Of a DNA stretch of 64,000 nucleotides, positions 52,226 to 60,918 are shown piece by piece. Each line of letters opens with the position of its first letter. Position 1 is the stretch's first letter. This DNA is from an uncultured Clostridia bacterium (GTDB taxonomy: Bacteria; Bacillota; Clostridia; Oscillospirales; Ruminococcaceae), in assembly GCA_947631995.1 (NCBI GenBank), contig CANRNT010000001.1, positions 94,699 through 158,698 on the forward strand. Direction: 5' to 3'. The notes under the pieces are model-generated. The model was not told where the DNA came from. It did no database searches and saw only the letters and a program-made list of their open reading frames with translations. The translations under genes and the position numbers were made by a program.

Positions 52226-52653
52226 CAGAAGCTGTAACCGTTATTCTCCAGCTCGCTCATAAGGTCAACGCCCTGAAAACCTACGTTCTTCGGCATTATA
52301 GCGAATGTTTTCTGAGCCATCATCTTTATATCGGCTCCGTTTGCATAAGCCACGCCCGAAAGAAAGTCCAGTATTCTTCTTGCGTCCTCTCCCTTGACGC
52401 TCTCAAGGTTGAGCAGGACCGTTTTCTGGTCGTTAAGGTCGTCACCGATAGATTTTACTTCAGAAAAATCGTTCGGTCTTGCCAAAACTATCTGTAATGT
52501 TGTTGTTGCCTCGATCATCTTTACTTCCCTGCCCTTTCCTTCTTTTGTTGTCGGACGTTCCGTCTGAATGTTGTTCGTATATCCGATCTCCTCGTTTTCG
52601 TACTCCTCATCGGTTCCAACGAACATACTTTTCAATCCGTCAAAAACACTCAT
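52225..52653 (-). CDS. sepF: Cell division protein SepF
   Basis: SepF of 142 residues anchors and bundles FtsZ filaments. The N-terminal amphipathic membrane helix (MSVFDGLKSMF) and the conserved core (IVLARPNDFSEVKSIGDDL, KTVLLNLE, RRILDFLSGVAYANG) are clear. The open frame extends far upstream but GGAGGAG before the ATG at 52653 and the N-terminal helix fix the start. It begins two bases after the yggS stop. Confidence 0.96.
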   Translation of the reverse strand: MSVFDGLKSMFVGTDEEYENEEIGYTNNIQTERPTTKEGKGREVKMIEATTTLQIVLARPNDFSEVKSIGDDLNDQKTVLLNLESVKGEDARRILDFLSGVAYANGADIKMMAQKTFAIMPKNVGFQGVDLMSELENNGYSF

Positions 52654-52654
52654 T

Positions 52655-53365
52655 TTATTTCTCCTCCATATATTTTCTTGCTCCATACAGAGCTGTTCCC
52701 AATCTGATGAGAGTAGAGCCATGCTTAACAGCTGTCCCGTAATCTCCCGACATACCCATTGAAAGCGTATTGAAGCAGCCGGCCGCGTCGTGCTTTGAGC
52801 GCATATCCTCATACAGTCTGTGCATTTGCTCGAAAACATTTTCGTCACAGAGCGGAGGTGGTATGGTCATAAGTCCGCGCACCCGTATATTTTTATACTG
52901 TTCAAGCTCATAGAGCATATCGTCAACGTTTTCGGCGGCAGCACCGCCCTTTGTTTCCTCCTCGCCGATATTGACCTGCACGAGGATATCCATGATCTTA
53001 TTCTCTCTGCCCGCGAGTTTATTTATTTCCTCCGCGAGCTTTATGCTTCCCACCGACTGTATCATGGAAACGCAGCCGATGATATACTTGACCTTATTCG
53101 TTTGCAGGTTTCCAATAAAGTGTACCTCGCATGGCTTATACGCGTCCTTTTTGGACATATACTCCTGCACGCGGTTCTCGCCGATAAGGTCGATCCCCAG
53201 ATCTATGGAACGGTTTATTATATCGGGCGCTACTGTTTTTGTAACTCCCATTATGCGTATTTTTTCGCCGTTCCTGTACTTCTCCGACGCCTCTCTGACG
53301 TTATCGCATATACGCTTATAATTATCCTCGAGGCTGTCGCACGATGTTATTATATTATACTCCAA
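52655..53365 (-). CDS. YggS-family pyridoxal phosphate homeostasis protein
   Basis: A 236-residue PLP-binding TIM-barrel protein (YggS/PROSC/YlmE). The PLP lysine is Lys43 in RIMGVTKTV; IGENRVQEY, HFIGNLQTNKVKYI and LSMGMSGDYGTAVKHGSTLIRLG are conserved. It controls free PLP and affects amino acid metabolism. It overlaps the HlyD-like gene by 11 bases and immediately precedes sepF, as in most Firmicutes. Confidence 0.95.
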   Translation of the reverse strand: MEYNIITSCDSLEDNYKRICDNVREASEKYRNGEKIRIMGVTKTVAPDIINRSIDLGIDLIGENRVQEYMSKKDAYKPCEVHFIGNLQTNKVKYIIGCVSMIQSVGSIKLAEEINKLAGRENKIMDILVQVNIGEEETKGGAAAENVDDMLYELEQYKNIRVRGLMTIPPPLCDENVFEQMHRLYEDMRSKHDAAGCFNTLSMGMSGDYGTAVKHGSTLIRLGTALYGARKYMEEK

Positions 53366-54542
53366 CGCCGCGTCCCTCCAATACGATCTGATCGTATATC
53401 ATGAGATAGTCATCGTCATCGGTTATTTTTGAAAGCACGAAATCGTCGCCCTCATAAATGACGTCTATCTTCTTAAATATATAATCCTCACCGTAAATTA
53501 TATAAACGCCCTTTTGATTATCGACGAAGCGGATAGCCTTTCTCGGCACTCTTATACCGTCAAAATCATCGAAAATAAGCTGTATCTGCTCAACTCTGCT
53601 GCGGATTATGAAATCGTCTATCATATCGCAGTTGAGAATAACGATATACTCGTTTCCGTCGTCTATCTTCTCGACCTTTTCGACATAGGCGCTGTAAAGG
53701 TTACTGCTCGATGAAAGCTTAAAGCTGATATAGGTATCCGAAAAGAACGGGTTATCGGTTTTTATAACGCCGATTATCTTACAGCTATACGAGTCAAAGC
53801 ACTTGCCGATAGCGTTAGGCACGGGCTGACCCGCATTGTTGATGACGTTTTCGATATCGCTTTTGGTCATACTGTAAATAGTATCATAGTTGAGCGACTG
53901 CTCATATCCGTCCGTAGAGGCTACAAAATATCCGCCGCTTTCCGTTGTTACAGAGCTTGTAGGCTCACGATACACCTGCTCGACGAGCGATATTTTTTCC
54001 TGAAGCGAATCTATGAGCTGCTGATAGTCGGTATCTACGCCCGTAATGATATTATACTTATTCATCAGCACCCGAAGCTCTTCCTCATCGGCTTTTGCCT
54101 TTTCAAACTCCCTGAGCTGTATATGGTCGGTCATCTCGCTGTACTTTTCGTCGATGAGCCTTCTCATGCTGTCCGCGTCAGAATACTCGGCATTGGCATA
54201 GCCCTGGGCTTCTTTCAGGCCTGCTATCTCTTTTTCGTAGCTGTCCTTTCTCTGCTTTGAAAGTATCTCAGCCGTTGAGGAATAGCAGTTTGCTATAACA
54301 GAGCCTGCCGATATCTTGCTGCCGTCGGAGCAGCAATAATCTATAACTCCGCCGCCCGAGGAAGTCACCACAGTCTCATTGCGGACTATAACTCCCTTAA
54401 AGGACACGCTTTGTGACACGGAATACTCCAGCGCTACGTTATATGTACATTTATCGTGGGTAACAAAATATATCTGGCTGCACACCGTTGCGATAAGAAA
54501 AAGTGACAGCAGAACGCCCACTATCTTTAACGTTCGCGACAT
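53355..54542 (-). CDS. HlyD-like membrane-anchored adaptor protein
   Basis: The 395-residue protein has one N-terminal membrane helix (~5-26; LKIVGVLLSLFLIATVCSQIY) and then an extracytoplasmic barrel-sandwich/coiled-coil arrangement: a biotinyl-lipoyl-like region (SVSFKGVIVRNETVV), a coiled coil (~95-195) and a C-terminal beta region. This is the pattern of HlyD-type membrane fusion proteins, and such genes recur upstream of sepF in Ruminococcaceae. No transporter partner is adjacent. It lies five bases after hfq. Confidence 0.75.
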   Translation of the reverse strand: MSRTLKIVGVLLSLFLIATVCSQIYFVTHDKCTYNVALEYSVSQSVSFKGVIVRNETVVTSSGGGVIDYCCSDGSKISAGSVIANCYSSTAEILSKQRKDSYEKEIAGLKEAQGYANAEYSDADSMRRLIDEKYSEMTDHIQLREFEKAKADEEELRVLMNKYNIITGVDTDYQQLIDSLQEKISLVEQVYREPTSSVTTESGGYFVASTDGYEQSLNYDTIYSMTKSDIENVINNAGQPVPNAIGKCFDSYSCKIIGVIKTDNPFFSDTYISFKLSSSSNLYSAYVEKVEKIDDGNEYIVILNCDMIDDFIIRSRVEQIQLIFDDFDGIRVPRKAIRFVDNQKGVYIIYGEDYIFKKIDVIYEGDDFVLSKITDDDDYLMIYDQIVLEGRGVGV

Positions 54543-54547
54543 GGCAT

Positions 54548-54787
54548 TTATTCGGCCTGCGGATTGGAGTCAAGGATATTGATAGCGCGTGCGGGAACTA
54601 TAGTGGAAATAGCATGCTTATATATCACATACTGTTTTCCGTCGCAGTCGGCTATAACGATATAGCTGTCAAAGCCGCGCACCACGCCCTTGAACTGAAA
54701 TCCGTTTACAAGGAAAAACGTAACGGGTATCCTGTCTTTTCTTGCCTGGTTCAGAAAAACGTCCTGAAGGTTCAAATTCTTATTCAT
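54548..54787 (-). CDS. hfq: RNA chaperone Hfq
   Basis: Hfq of 79 residues with Sm1 ([37 protein letters not shown]) and the diagnostic Sm2 YKHAIST. It forms a hexamer that pairs sRNAs with mRNAs. Placement downstream of miaA is conserved across bacteria. AAGGAGA precedes the ATG. Confidence 0.97.
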   Translation of the reverse strand: MNKNLNLQDVFLNQARKDRIPVTFFLVNGFQFKGVVRGFDSYIVIADCDGKQYVIYKHAISTIVPARAINILDSNPQAE

Positions 54788-54845
54788 TTTTATGTCTCCT
54801 TAATTCGATTCTTATGTCTGTCCATACTTACATATTTTAATTATA

Positions 54846-55808
54846 TCACAAAATATCCGATTTGGCTACTATTGTTTTTAAAATTTTTGTGAACGAGTCA
54901 TTAAAATTTAACAAATTAATATCGTCGAGGCATATCCAATTTATATCCGTTCTCTTTCTAAACCAAGTAAGCTGTCTTTTTGCATATCTTCTGGTTTCCT
55001 GCTTGATACGCTCAATACAGCTACCGAGATCTTCCTCTCCGTCGAAATATGGTCTCAGCTCTTTAATGCCTATTGCTTGCTTTGCGGTATTGACGTTTTC
55101 CCTTTTCAAGAACTCTCTTGCTTCGTCTATCAGACCGTTTTCAAGCATTTTATCCACTCGCTCGTTTATCCTGTCATACAGCTTTCCCCTGTCGCGGTAT
55201 GTCAGACCTATCATACAGCAGTTATACGGTTTATCTGCGCCTCTGCTCTTTACTTTCATAACGGACATTTTTTCGCCTGTCAGCTCATACACCTCTATCG
55301 CCCGTATAACGCGTATCACATTATTTTCGTGTATCTCGGCGGCGGCTTCGGGGTCAATATCGTTCAGGCGTTCCCAAAGAGCGTGAGCTCCGTTGGTTTT
55401 GGCGAACGACTCCAGCTTTTCTCTTATATCCGATCTGCCGCAGGTATCGTCAAAGCTTATATCGTCTATCAGCGAATTGATATACAGACCTGTTCCGCCG
55501 ACGACTATCGGCAGTTTTCCGCGTGATGAAATATCCTCTATCGTATTTTTGGCAAGAGCTACATAATCGGCGACCGAGAAGCTGACCGAAGGGTCAGCAA
55601 AGCTGACAAGGTGGTGCGGCACGCCCTGCATTTCCTGCTCGTCAGGCACGGCAGTAGCGACGCTCATACCCCTATATATCTGCATGGAGTCGGCAGAGAC
55701 CACCTCGCCGTCAAATTCTTTTGCAAGTATCACGCCTGCCGCGGTCTTTCCCGACGCGGTAGGTCCGACGACCGCTATCAGCGGTATCTTTTTATTCTTA
55801 TCACTCAT
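54846..55808 (-). CDS. miaA: tRNA dimethylallyltransferase
   Basis: MiaA, 320 residues, adds dimethylallyl to A37 of tRNAs reading UNN codons, supplying the substrate for MiaB. The P-loop VVGPTASGKTAAG, SADSMQIYRGM, VGGTGLYINSLI and the KRQLTWFRK tRNA-binding motif are intact. The ATG at 55808 with GAAAG upstream is preferred over a TTG at 55835, which would overlap mutL. miaB is only 5 kb upstream in the same gene run. Confidence 0.97.
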   Translation of the reverse strand: MSDKNKKIPLIAVVGPTASGKTAAGVILAKEFDGEVVSADSMQIYRGMSVATAVPDEQEMQGVPHHLVSFADPSVSFSVADYVALAKNTIEDISSRGKLPIVVGGTGLYINSLIDDISFDDTCGRSDIREKLESFAKTNGAHALWERLNDIDPEAAAEIHENNVIRVIRAIEVYELTGEKMSVMKVKSRGADKPYNCCMIGLTYRDRGKLYDRINERVDKMLENGLIDEAREFLKRENVNTAKQAIGIKELRPYFDGEEDLGSCIERIKQETRRYAKRQLTWFRKRTDINWICLDDINLLNFNDSFTKILKTIVAKSDIL

Positions 55809-55827
55809 ATTTACAGCTTTCACCGAC

Positions 55828-57777
55828 TCAGACAATGCGTTTGAACTGCTTTTCTATATCGCGCTTGCTAAGCTTTATTATAACAGGTCTGCCGTGCGGA
55901 CAGTAGCGTATATTATCGTTATTGAACACGGCTTTCACAATGACCTCAAGCTCGCTGAACGAGGAATCGTCGTTAGCCTTTATTGCCGACTTACAGGCTA
56001 CCGAATGATAGAGCTCGTCCAATATATCAAGCTGCGGATCGTTCTTTGAATTTATGAGATTTTCCGCTATCTCAGAAACTACATCATTAGGATCTATATC
56101 CGAAAGGAACACGGGCACACCCTTTACCGCAACTGTCGGAGCGACGTCGGGTTCGATAAGAAATCCCGTTCTGCTCACTATATCAAGCGCATTATTTATA
56201 GCGTCATACTCCTCAAACGAGAGCTGCACCATGACGGGTTCCAGCAAAAGCTGCGTATCCAGGCTTTTGACATCGCTTTTTATTTTTTCAAAAATAAATC
56301 TTTCATGGGCGGCGTGCTTATCTATCATATACATATCGTCCCCTGCCTGAACGATGATATACGTTTTGAACACCTCACCTATAACCGTAGGTATTACAGT
56401 TGTGCTCTGCGGATCTTCATCTGCAGCTGTCGGGTCGGTATCAAAAGCGGCGCGCGGCCTTTCAAACGAAGAGTCGTTTATGTATTTGAAGCTCTCGCTC
56501 TGCGGCTCTGTCTCCTCCCTGAGGATAACGTTTCCGCTGAACTCCTCATCACTCTTCGGAGCAGGCTTTGGCGTTTGCATGATAACTCTGCTGCTCAGTT
56601 CAACATTCGGGGAATAACCGATATCCCTGTTTTCGGCAGGCATAACGCTTTCAACTCTTTGTGGCTGAGGAGCGGCATTGTCCAAGCTAAGCTGCTGCGC
56701 CGTATCTCCCTTAAACATCGGGTGGAGCTGTTCTTGGGTAAATTTTTTCTGCGGCTGAGCGGCGGATATATCCATTTTGTTTTCTTTATCCTGTGCCATA
56801 AGGGCATTTTTCACGGCAAAATATACGCTGTCATACACCAGCTTTTCATTAGTGAACCTGACCTCTATCTTTGTCGGGTGGACATTTACGTCCACCATTT
56901 GCGGCTGTATTTCCAGATAAAGCACGCAGGACGGCACCTTACCCGTCATTATCTGATTGGCATACGCCTCGTCTACGGCGTGCATACAGGTAAGAGACTT
57001 GACATATCTTTTGTTTATGAAAAAATTCTGAAAGGAATGATTTGCCTTTGCCATGAGCGGCTTACACGTAAAGCCCGTTACTTTGACGCCGTTATAGCTG
57101 TAATCTACGGGCACAAGTGTTGAAGCGAATTCCCTGCCGAACACACAGTAGACGGCAGACATATATTTTCCGTCGCCCGCCGTAAGCAGCTCGTTTTTAT
57201 TATCGCGTATAAATCTGAAAGATATATCAGGGTGCGACAGCGCGAGTTTGGTCACTATGGCGGCTATCGCGTTGCCCTCGGTGACGTCTTTTTTCAGAAA
57301 CTTCAGCCTTGCGGGGACGTTATAAAAAATATCCCTGACTATTATAGTAGTACCGTCGGGACAGCCCGTTTGCTCGTATTCCTCCTCAACGTTGGCACAA
57401 ATACGGTATTTACAGCCGAGAGCGTCCTCGGCTCGCTTTGTAAGAACATCTACCTTTGCCACGGCGCATATGGAAGCAAGGGCTTCACCCCTGAAGCCCA
57501 GCGTCATTATATCGTCCAAATCGGCTCGTGAAGATATCTTGCTTGTTGCATGACGAAGAAAAGCGGTAGGCACGTCCTCATAGGCGATACCTGCTCCGTT
57601 ATCGGTGACGCGGATAAATGTTCTGCCGCCGTTTTTTATCTCGACAGTAATAAGTCCCGCGCCGGAATCTATTGCATTTTCGGTAAGCTCTTTTACTATG
57701 GCTGACGGTCTGTCTATGACCTCTCCCGCAGCAATAAGCTCCGATATCTCTTTATCCAACAGGTTTATCTTTCCCAT
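55828..57777 (-). CDS. mutL: DNA mismatch repair protein MutL
   Basis: MutL, 649 residues. The N-terminal GHKL ATPase has ELTENAIDSGA, VTDNGAGI, LRHATSKI and GFRGEALASI. A disordered linker spans ~330-460. The C-terminal dimerisation domain carries the endonuclease motif DKHAAHERFIFE (usually DQHAAHE), ACKSAIK and CPHGRP, so it should nick DNA in methyl-independent repair. It follows mutS by 20 bases. Confidence 0.97.
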   Translation of the reverse strand: MGKINLLDKEISELIAAGEVIDRPSAIVKELTENAIDSGAGLITVEIKNGGRTFIRVTDNGAGIAYEDVPTAFLRHATSKISSRADLDDIMTLGFRGEALASICAVAKVDVLTKRAEDALGCKYRICANVEEEYEQTGCPDGTTIIVRDIFYNVPARLKFLKKDVTEGNAIAAIVTKLALSHPDISFRFIRDNKNELLTAGDGKYMSAVYCVFGREFASTLVPVDYSYNGVKVTGFTCKPLMAKANHSFQNFFINKRYVKSLTCMHAVDEAYANQIMTGKVPSCVLYLEIQPQMVDVNVHPTKIEVRFTNEKLVYDSVYFAVKNALMAQDKENKMDISAAQPQKKFTQEQLHPMFKGDTAQQLSLDNAAPQPQRVESVMPAENRDIGYSPNVELSSRVIMQTPKPAPKSDEEFSGNVILREETEPQSESFKYINDSSFERPRAAFDTDPTAADEDPQSTTVIPTVIGEVFKTYIIVQAGDDMYMIDKHAAHERFIFEKIKSDVKSLDTQLLLEPVMVQLSFEEYDAINNALDIVSRTGFLIEPDVAPTVAVKGVPVFLSDIDPNDVVSEIAENLINSKNDPQLDILDELYHSVACKSAIKANDDSSFSELEVIVKAVFNNDNIRYCPHGRPVIIKLSKRDIEKQFKRIV

Positions 57778-57797
57778 GATAGCTCGCGCTCACCGCC

Positions 57798-60434
57798 TTA
57801 GTTTATGTATCTTATCAAATCCTTGAAGAACTCTCTCAGCTCGCTGTCGGTAAACTCGTCGATACTCGTTTTTTTCAGCTTATCTATCACGATACCCTCG
57901 CCTATCCTTGAAAGGCTCATCTGACCGTTTTCCTCTTCGCTGCGCTTTTCCTTTTCGACAAGCTCGTTCTTTCTTCTGTTTTCAGCTTCAAGCTCCGCCA
58001 GAAGCTCTTTTGAACGGTTTATTATCTTAGGCGGAAGTCCTGCCAGCTTGGCTACCTCTATTCCGTAGCTCTCATCAACGCCGCCCTCAACTATCTTTCT
58101 CAGGAATTTTATCGTATCTCCCGAACGCTTTACGGCAACGGAGAAGTTCTTAACTCCTACAAGGTCGTTTTCAAGACCGATAAGCTCATGATAATGCGTA
58201 GCAAAAAGCGTTTTGCAGCCGAGCGACTTAGAAGTGCATATATACTCGCACACCGCTCTGGCAATGCTTATGCCGTCAAATGTAGAAGTACCTCTGCCTA
58301 CCTCGTCCAGTATAACAAGGCTGTTTTTCGTTGCGTGCTTTACTATCTCGGCGACCTCGCTCATTTCTACCATGAATGTTGACTGACCGGCAGTAAGGTC
58401 GTCGCTCGCTCCTACTCTGGTGAATATCCTGTCCACCACCGATATCTTAGCGTAATCGGCGGGAACGAACGAGCCTATCTGCGCCATAAGCGTTATTATT
58501 GCCACCTGACGCATATATGTTGATTTTCCCGACATATTCGGCCCTGTGATAATAAGCATTCTGTTGGCTGACTGATCGAGATAGCAGTCGTTCGGAACGA
58601 ACACCTCGTCCTTTTGCATAAGCTCCACGACCGGGTGTCTGCCGTTCTTTATATTGATAATGCCGTCTATAGCGATCTCCGGCTTTGTATAGGCGTTCTT
58701 CAATGCAACATTCGCAAACGAACACAAAACGTCCAGCATGGCGACTGACGAAGCCGTCTCCTGCACCAAGCGAAGCTGTGTTGCTACAAAATCCCTTACC
58801 TCAGCGAAAATCTCTCCCTCCAGAGTAAGCACCTTATCGCTTGCTCCGAGAATAGCGTTCTCGGCGGTCTTCAGCTCATCTGTTATATATCTCTCGCAGT
58901 TTGTAAGCGTCTGCTTTCTGATATATCTTTCGGGAACGAGCGAAAGATTAGACTTTGTTACCTCGATATAATAGCCGAACACTCTGTTATATCCTACACG
59001 CAGATTTTTGATACCGGTAGCTTCTTTTTCCTTGTTCTCGATATCCTTTATGATATCCTTGCCGCCGTCTATCATACTGCGAAGCGTATCGAGCTCACTA
59101 TTAAAGCCGTCTTTTATAACTCCGCCGTCCTTGACGCTTGCAGGCGGCTCATCGACTATCGCATTTTCTATAAGATTGGATATCGCGTCGAGCGTTGATA
59201 TCTTCTCATTCAGTCCGCAAAGCATTTTTGTGGACATTTCCGAGAGCTGTTTTTTTATCTCGGGCAGCTTCAGCGCGGTAAGTGAAAGCGCTTTCAGGTC
59301 GCGCGGCGAGGCGGTCTTATACATAACTCTCGTCATCAGACGTTCAAGGTCGTAAACTCCGCCAAGCTGCGAAGTAAGCTCGCCCAGCACGACCGGTGAC
59401 AGCGTAAGCTCCTCGACCGCGTCCTGCCTTGCCATTATCCTCGCAGGGTTCACGAGCGGCTGCTCCAGATAGCTTTTCAGCAGTCTTTTGCCCATAGAGG
59501 TCTTTGTGCTGTCAAGCACCCATATAAGGCTGCCTTTTCTGTCCTTATTACGCAGGGTTTCCGTTATTTCAAGGTTTCTCCTTGCAGTAAAACCTATCGT
59601 CATTATCGGGTCGCTGTCGTGAGTGATTATCTTTGAAAATCTTCCGACAGCCGCTCTCTGGGTCTCACCGATATACGCAAACAGACCGCACACGCATTTT
59701 GCCTCGGCGGTATCGTTTTGCAGACCAAGCTGCTCTATACTGTCAACAGAAAACTGTTTTGCGGTAACGCTGCCGTTATTCTGCACGGAAAAATCGTCCT
59801 CGCTGAGCAGCGACACAGACGCCTTGAGCTTGTCCCTGACAAAATCGCCCACCGGCTTCATTGCGAGAAAATAATCGTTTATCAGCAATTCGGACGGCGA
59901 GAACCTTGAAAGCTCGTCTATAACGTTAGCGGACATATCCTTTCCGTCTATTGAAAACAAATGCACCTCGCCCGTTGATATATCGGCGAAGCATAGCACG
60001 CATTCCTTAGCCTGCGCGTACAGGGCACACAGGTAGTTATTGCTCGTTTCATCGAGCAGGCTGCTTTCAATGAGCGTTCCCGGAGTTACTACTCTCACGA
60101 TCTCGCGCTTTACAAGTCCTTTAGCCGTTGCGGGGTCTTCCATTTGCTCGCATATCGCTACCATAAAGCCTTTTTCTATCAGTTTTTTTAGATACACATC
60201 GCAGGCATGGTATGGTACTCCGCACATGGGAGCGCGTTCGCTCAGACCGCAGTCTCTGCCTGTAAGCGTAAGCTCCAAAACCTCGGCGACCGTTATGGCG
60301 TCGTCAAAAAACATCTCATAAAAATCACCGAGACGGTAAAAAAGTATATGCTTCATATACTTTCTCTTCATGATGACATACTGCTGCATCATCGGAGAAA
60401 GTTTATCTATATCTAAATCTGCAAGCCGCAGCAC
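57798..60434 (-). CDS. mutS: DNA mismatch repair protein MutS
   Basis: MutS1 of 878 residues. The mismatch-binding FYE motif (Phe38-Tyr39-Glu40) is in LFYRLGDFYEMFF; the ATPase has ITGPNMSGKSTYMRQ, the RIFTRVGASDD segment, VILDEVGRGTSTFDG and FATHYHEL. It starts at GTG with GGGGAGG seven bases upstream. It lies between ylbF (46-base gap) and mutL. Confidence 0.98.
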   Translation of the reverse strand: MLRLADLDIDKLSPMMQQYVIMKRKYMKHILFYRLGDFYEMFFDDAITVAEVLELTLTGRDCGLSERAPMCGVPYHACDVYLKKLIEKGFMVAICEQMEDPATAKGLVKREIVRVVTPGTLIESSLLDETSNNYLCALYAQAKECVLCFADISTGEVHLFSIDGKDMSANVIDELSRFSPSELLINDYFLAMKPVGDFVRDKLKASVSLLSEDDFSVQNNGSVTAKQFSVDSIEQLGLQNDTAEAKCVCGLFAYIGETQRAAVGRFSKIITHDSDPIMTIGFTARRNLEITETLRNKDRKGSLIWVLDSTKTSMGKRLLKSYLEQPLVNPARIMARQDAVEELTLSPVVLGELTSQLGGVYDLERLMTRVMYKTASPRDLKALSLTALKLPEIKKQLSEMSTKMLCGLNEKISTLDAISNLIENAIVDEPPASVKDGGVIKDGFNSELDTLRSMIDGGKDIIKDIENKEKEATGIKNLRVGYNRVFGYYIEVTKSNLSLVPERYIRKQTLTNCERYITDELKTAENAILGASDKVLTLEGEIFAEVRDFVATQLRLVQETASSVAMLDVLCSFANVALKNAYTKPEIAIDGIINIKNGRHPVVELMQKDEVFVPNDCYLDQSANRMLIITGPNMSGKSTYMRQVAIITLMAQIGSFVPADYAKISVVDRIFTRVGASDDLTAGQSTFMVEMSEVAEIVKHATKNSLVILDEVGRGTSTFDGISIARAVCEYICTSKSLGCKTLFATHYHELIGLENDLVGVKNFSVAVKRSGDTIKFLRKIVEGGVDESYGIEVAKLAGLPPKIINRSKELLAELEAENRRKNELVEKEKRSEEENGQMSLSRIGEGIVIDKLKKTSIDEFTDSELREFFKDLIRYIN

Positions 60435-60480
60435 ACGCGCACCTCCCCTTTATATCGGCAGTTCCGTTAAGAACGATACG

Positions 60481-60897
60481 TCAGTGACAGCCGCCGCAGG
60501 TTGCGCAGCTTCCGCCGCATGATGACGGCTGCTCTTCGGGACAGGTCATCGGGTCTTCGCCGTTTGCCGCCATTGTGATTATGAAATTTATGGAATTTAG
60601 CAGCTTATCCATAGCGTCCTTAGCGTCGTTAAAGCGCTCCATATTCTCATTTTTCATTATTTTTCCGTATATTTCCCTCATATCCTCGTCCAGCTTTTTC
60701 ATAAGCTCCGCGTCCTGCTCGGACTCGCTCTTCTGCATTTGCTGGCTGTACTTCATTCTTACGATATTGAACTCTCCTATGAGGTTCTGAAGCTCCGTAT
60801 CGTTATCATTAGTCTGCTTTGCCATATTGTATGCGATATATCTTTCGTCGCACTGCAATGCTCTTCCCAATTCTCTTGTAAGCTCGATAACTGTCAT
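60481..60897 (-). CDS. YlbF-family regulator with a cysteine-rich tail
   Basis: A 138-residue helical protein of the YlbF/YmcA family, whose B. subtilis members form a Y-complex with YaaT that controls RNase Y processing, sporulation and competence. The helical core (RALQCDERYIAYNMAKQ, LIGEFNIVRMKYSQQ) is followed by a tail ending CGGSCATCGGCH with CxxxCxxC spacing plus a further CxxC. Cysteines there could ligate an iron-sulfur cluster, as known for the Y-complex. It lies between miaB and mutS. Confidence 0.87.
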   Translation of the reverse strand: MTVIELTRELGRALQCDERYIAYNMAKQTNDNDTELQNLIGEFNIVRMKYSQQMQKSESEQDAELMKKLDEDMREIYGKIMKNENMERFNDAKDAMDKLLNSINFIITMAANGEDPMTCPEEQPSSCGGSCATCGGCH

Positions 60898-60918
60898 AAT
60901 TATTCTCCTTATACAAAA

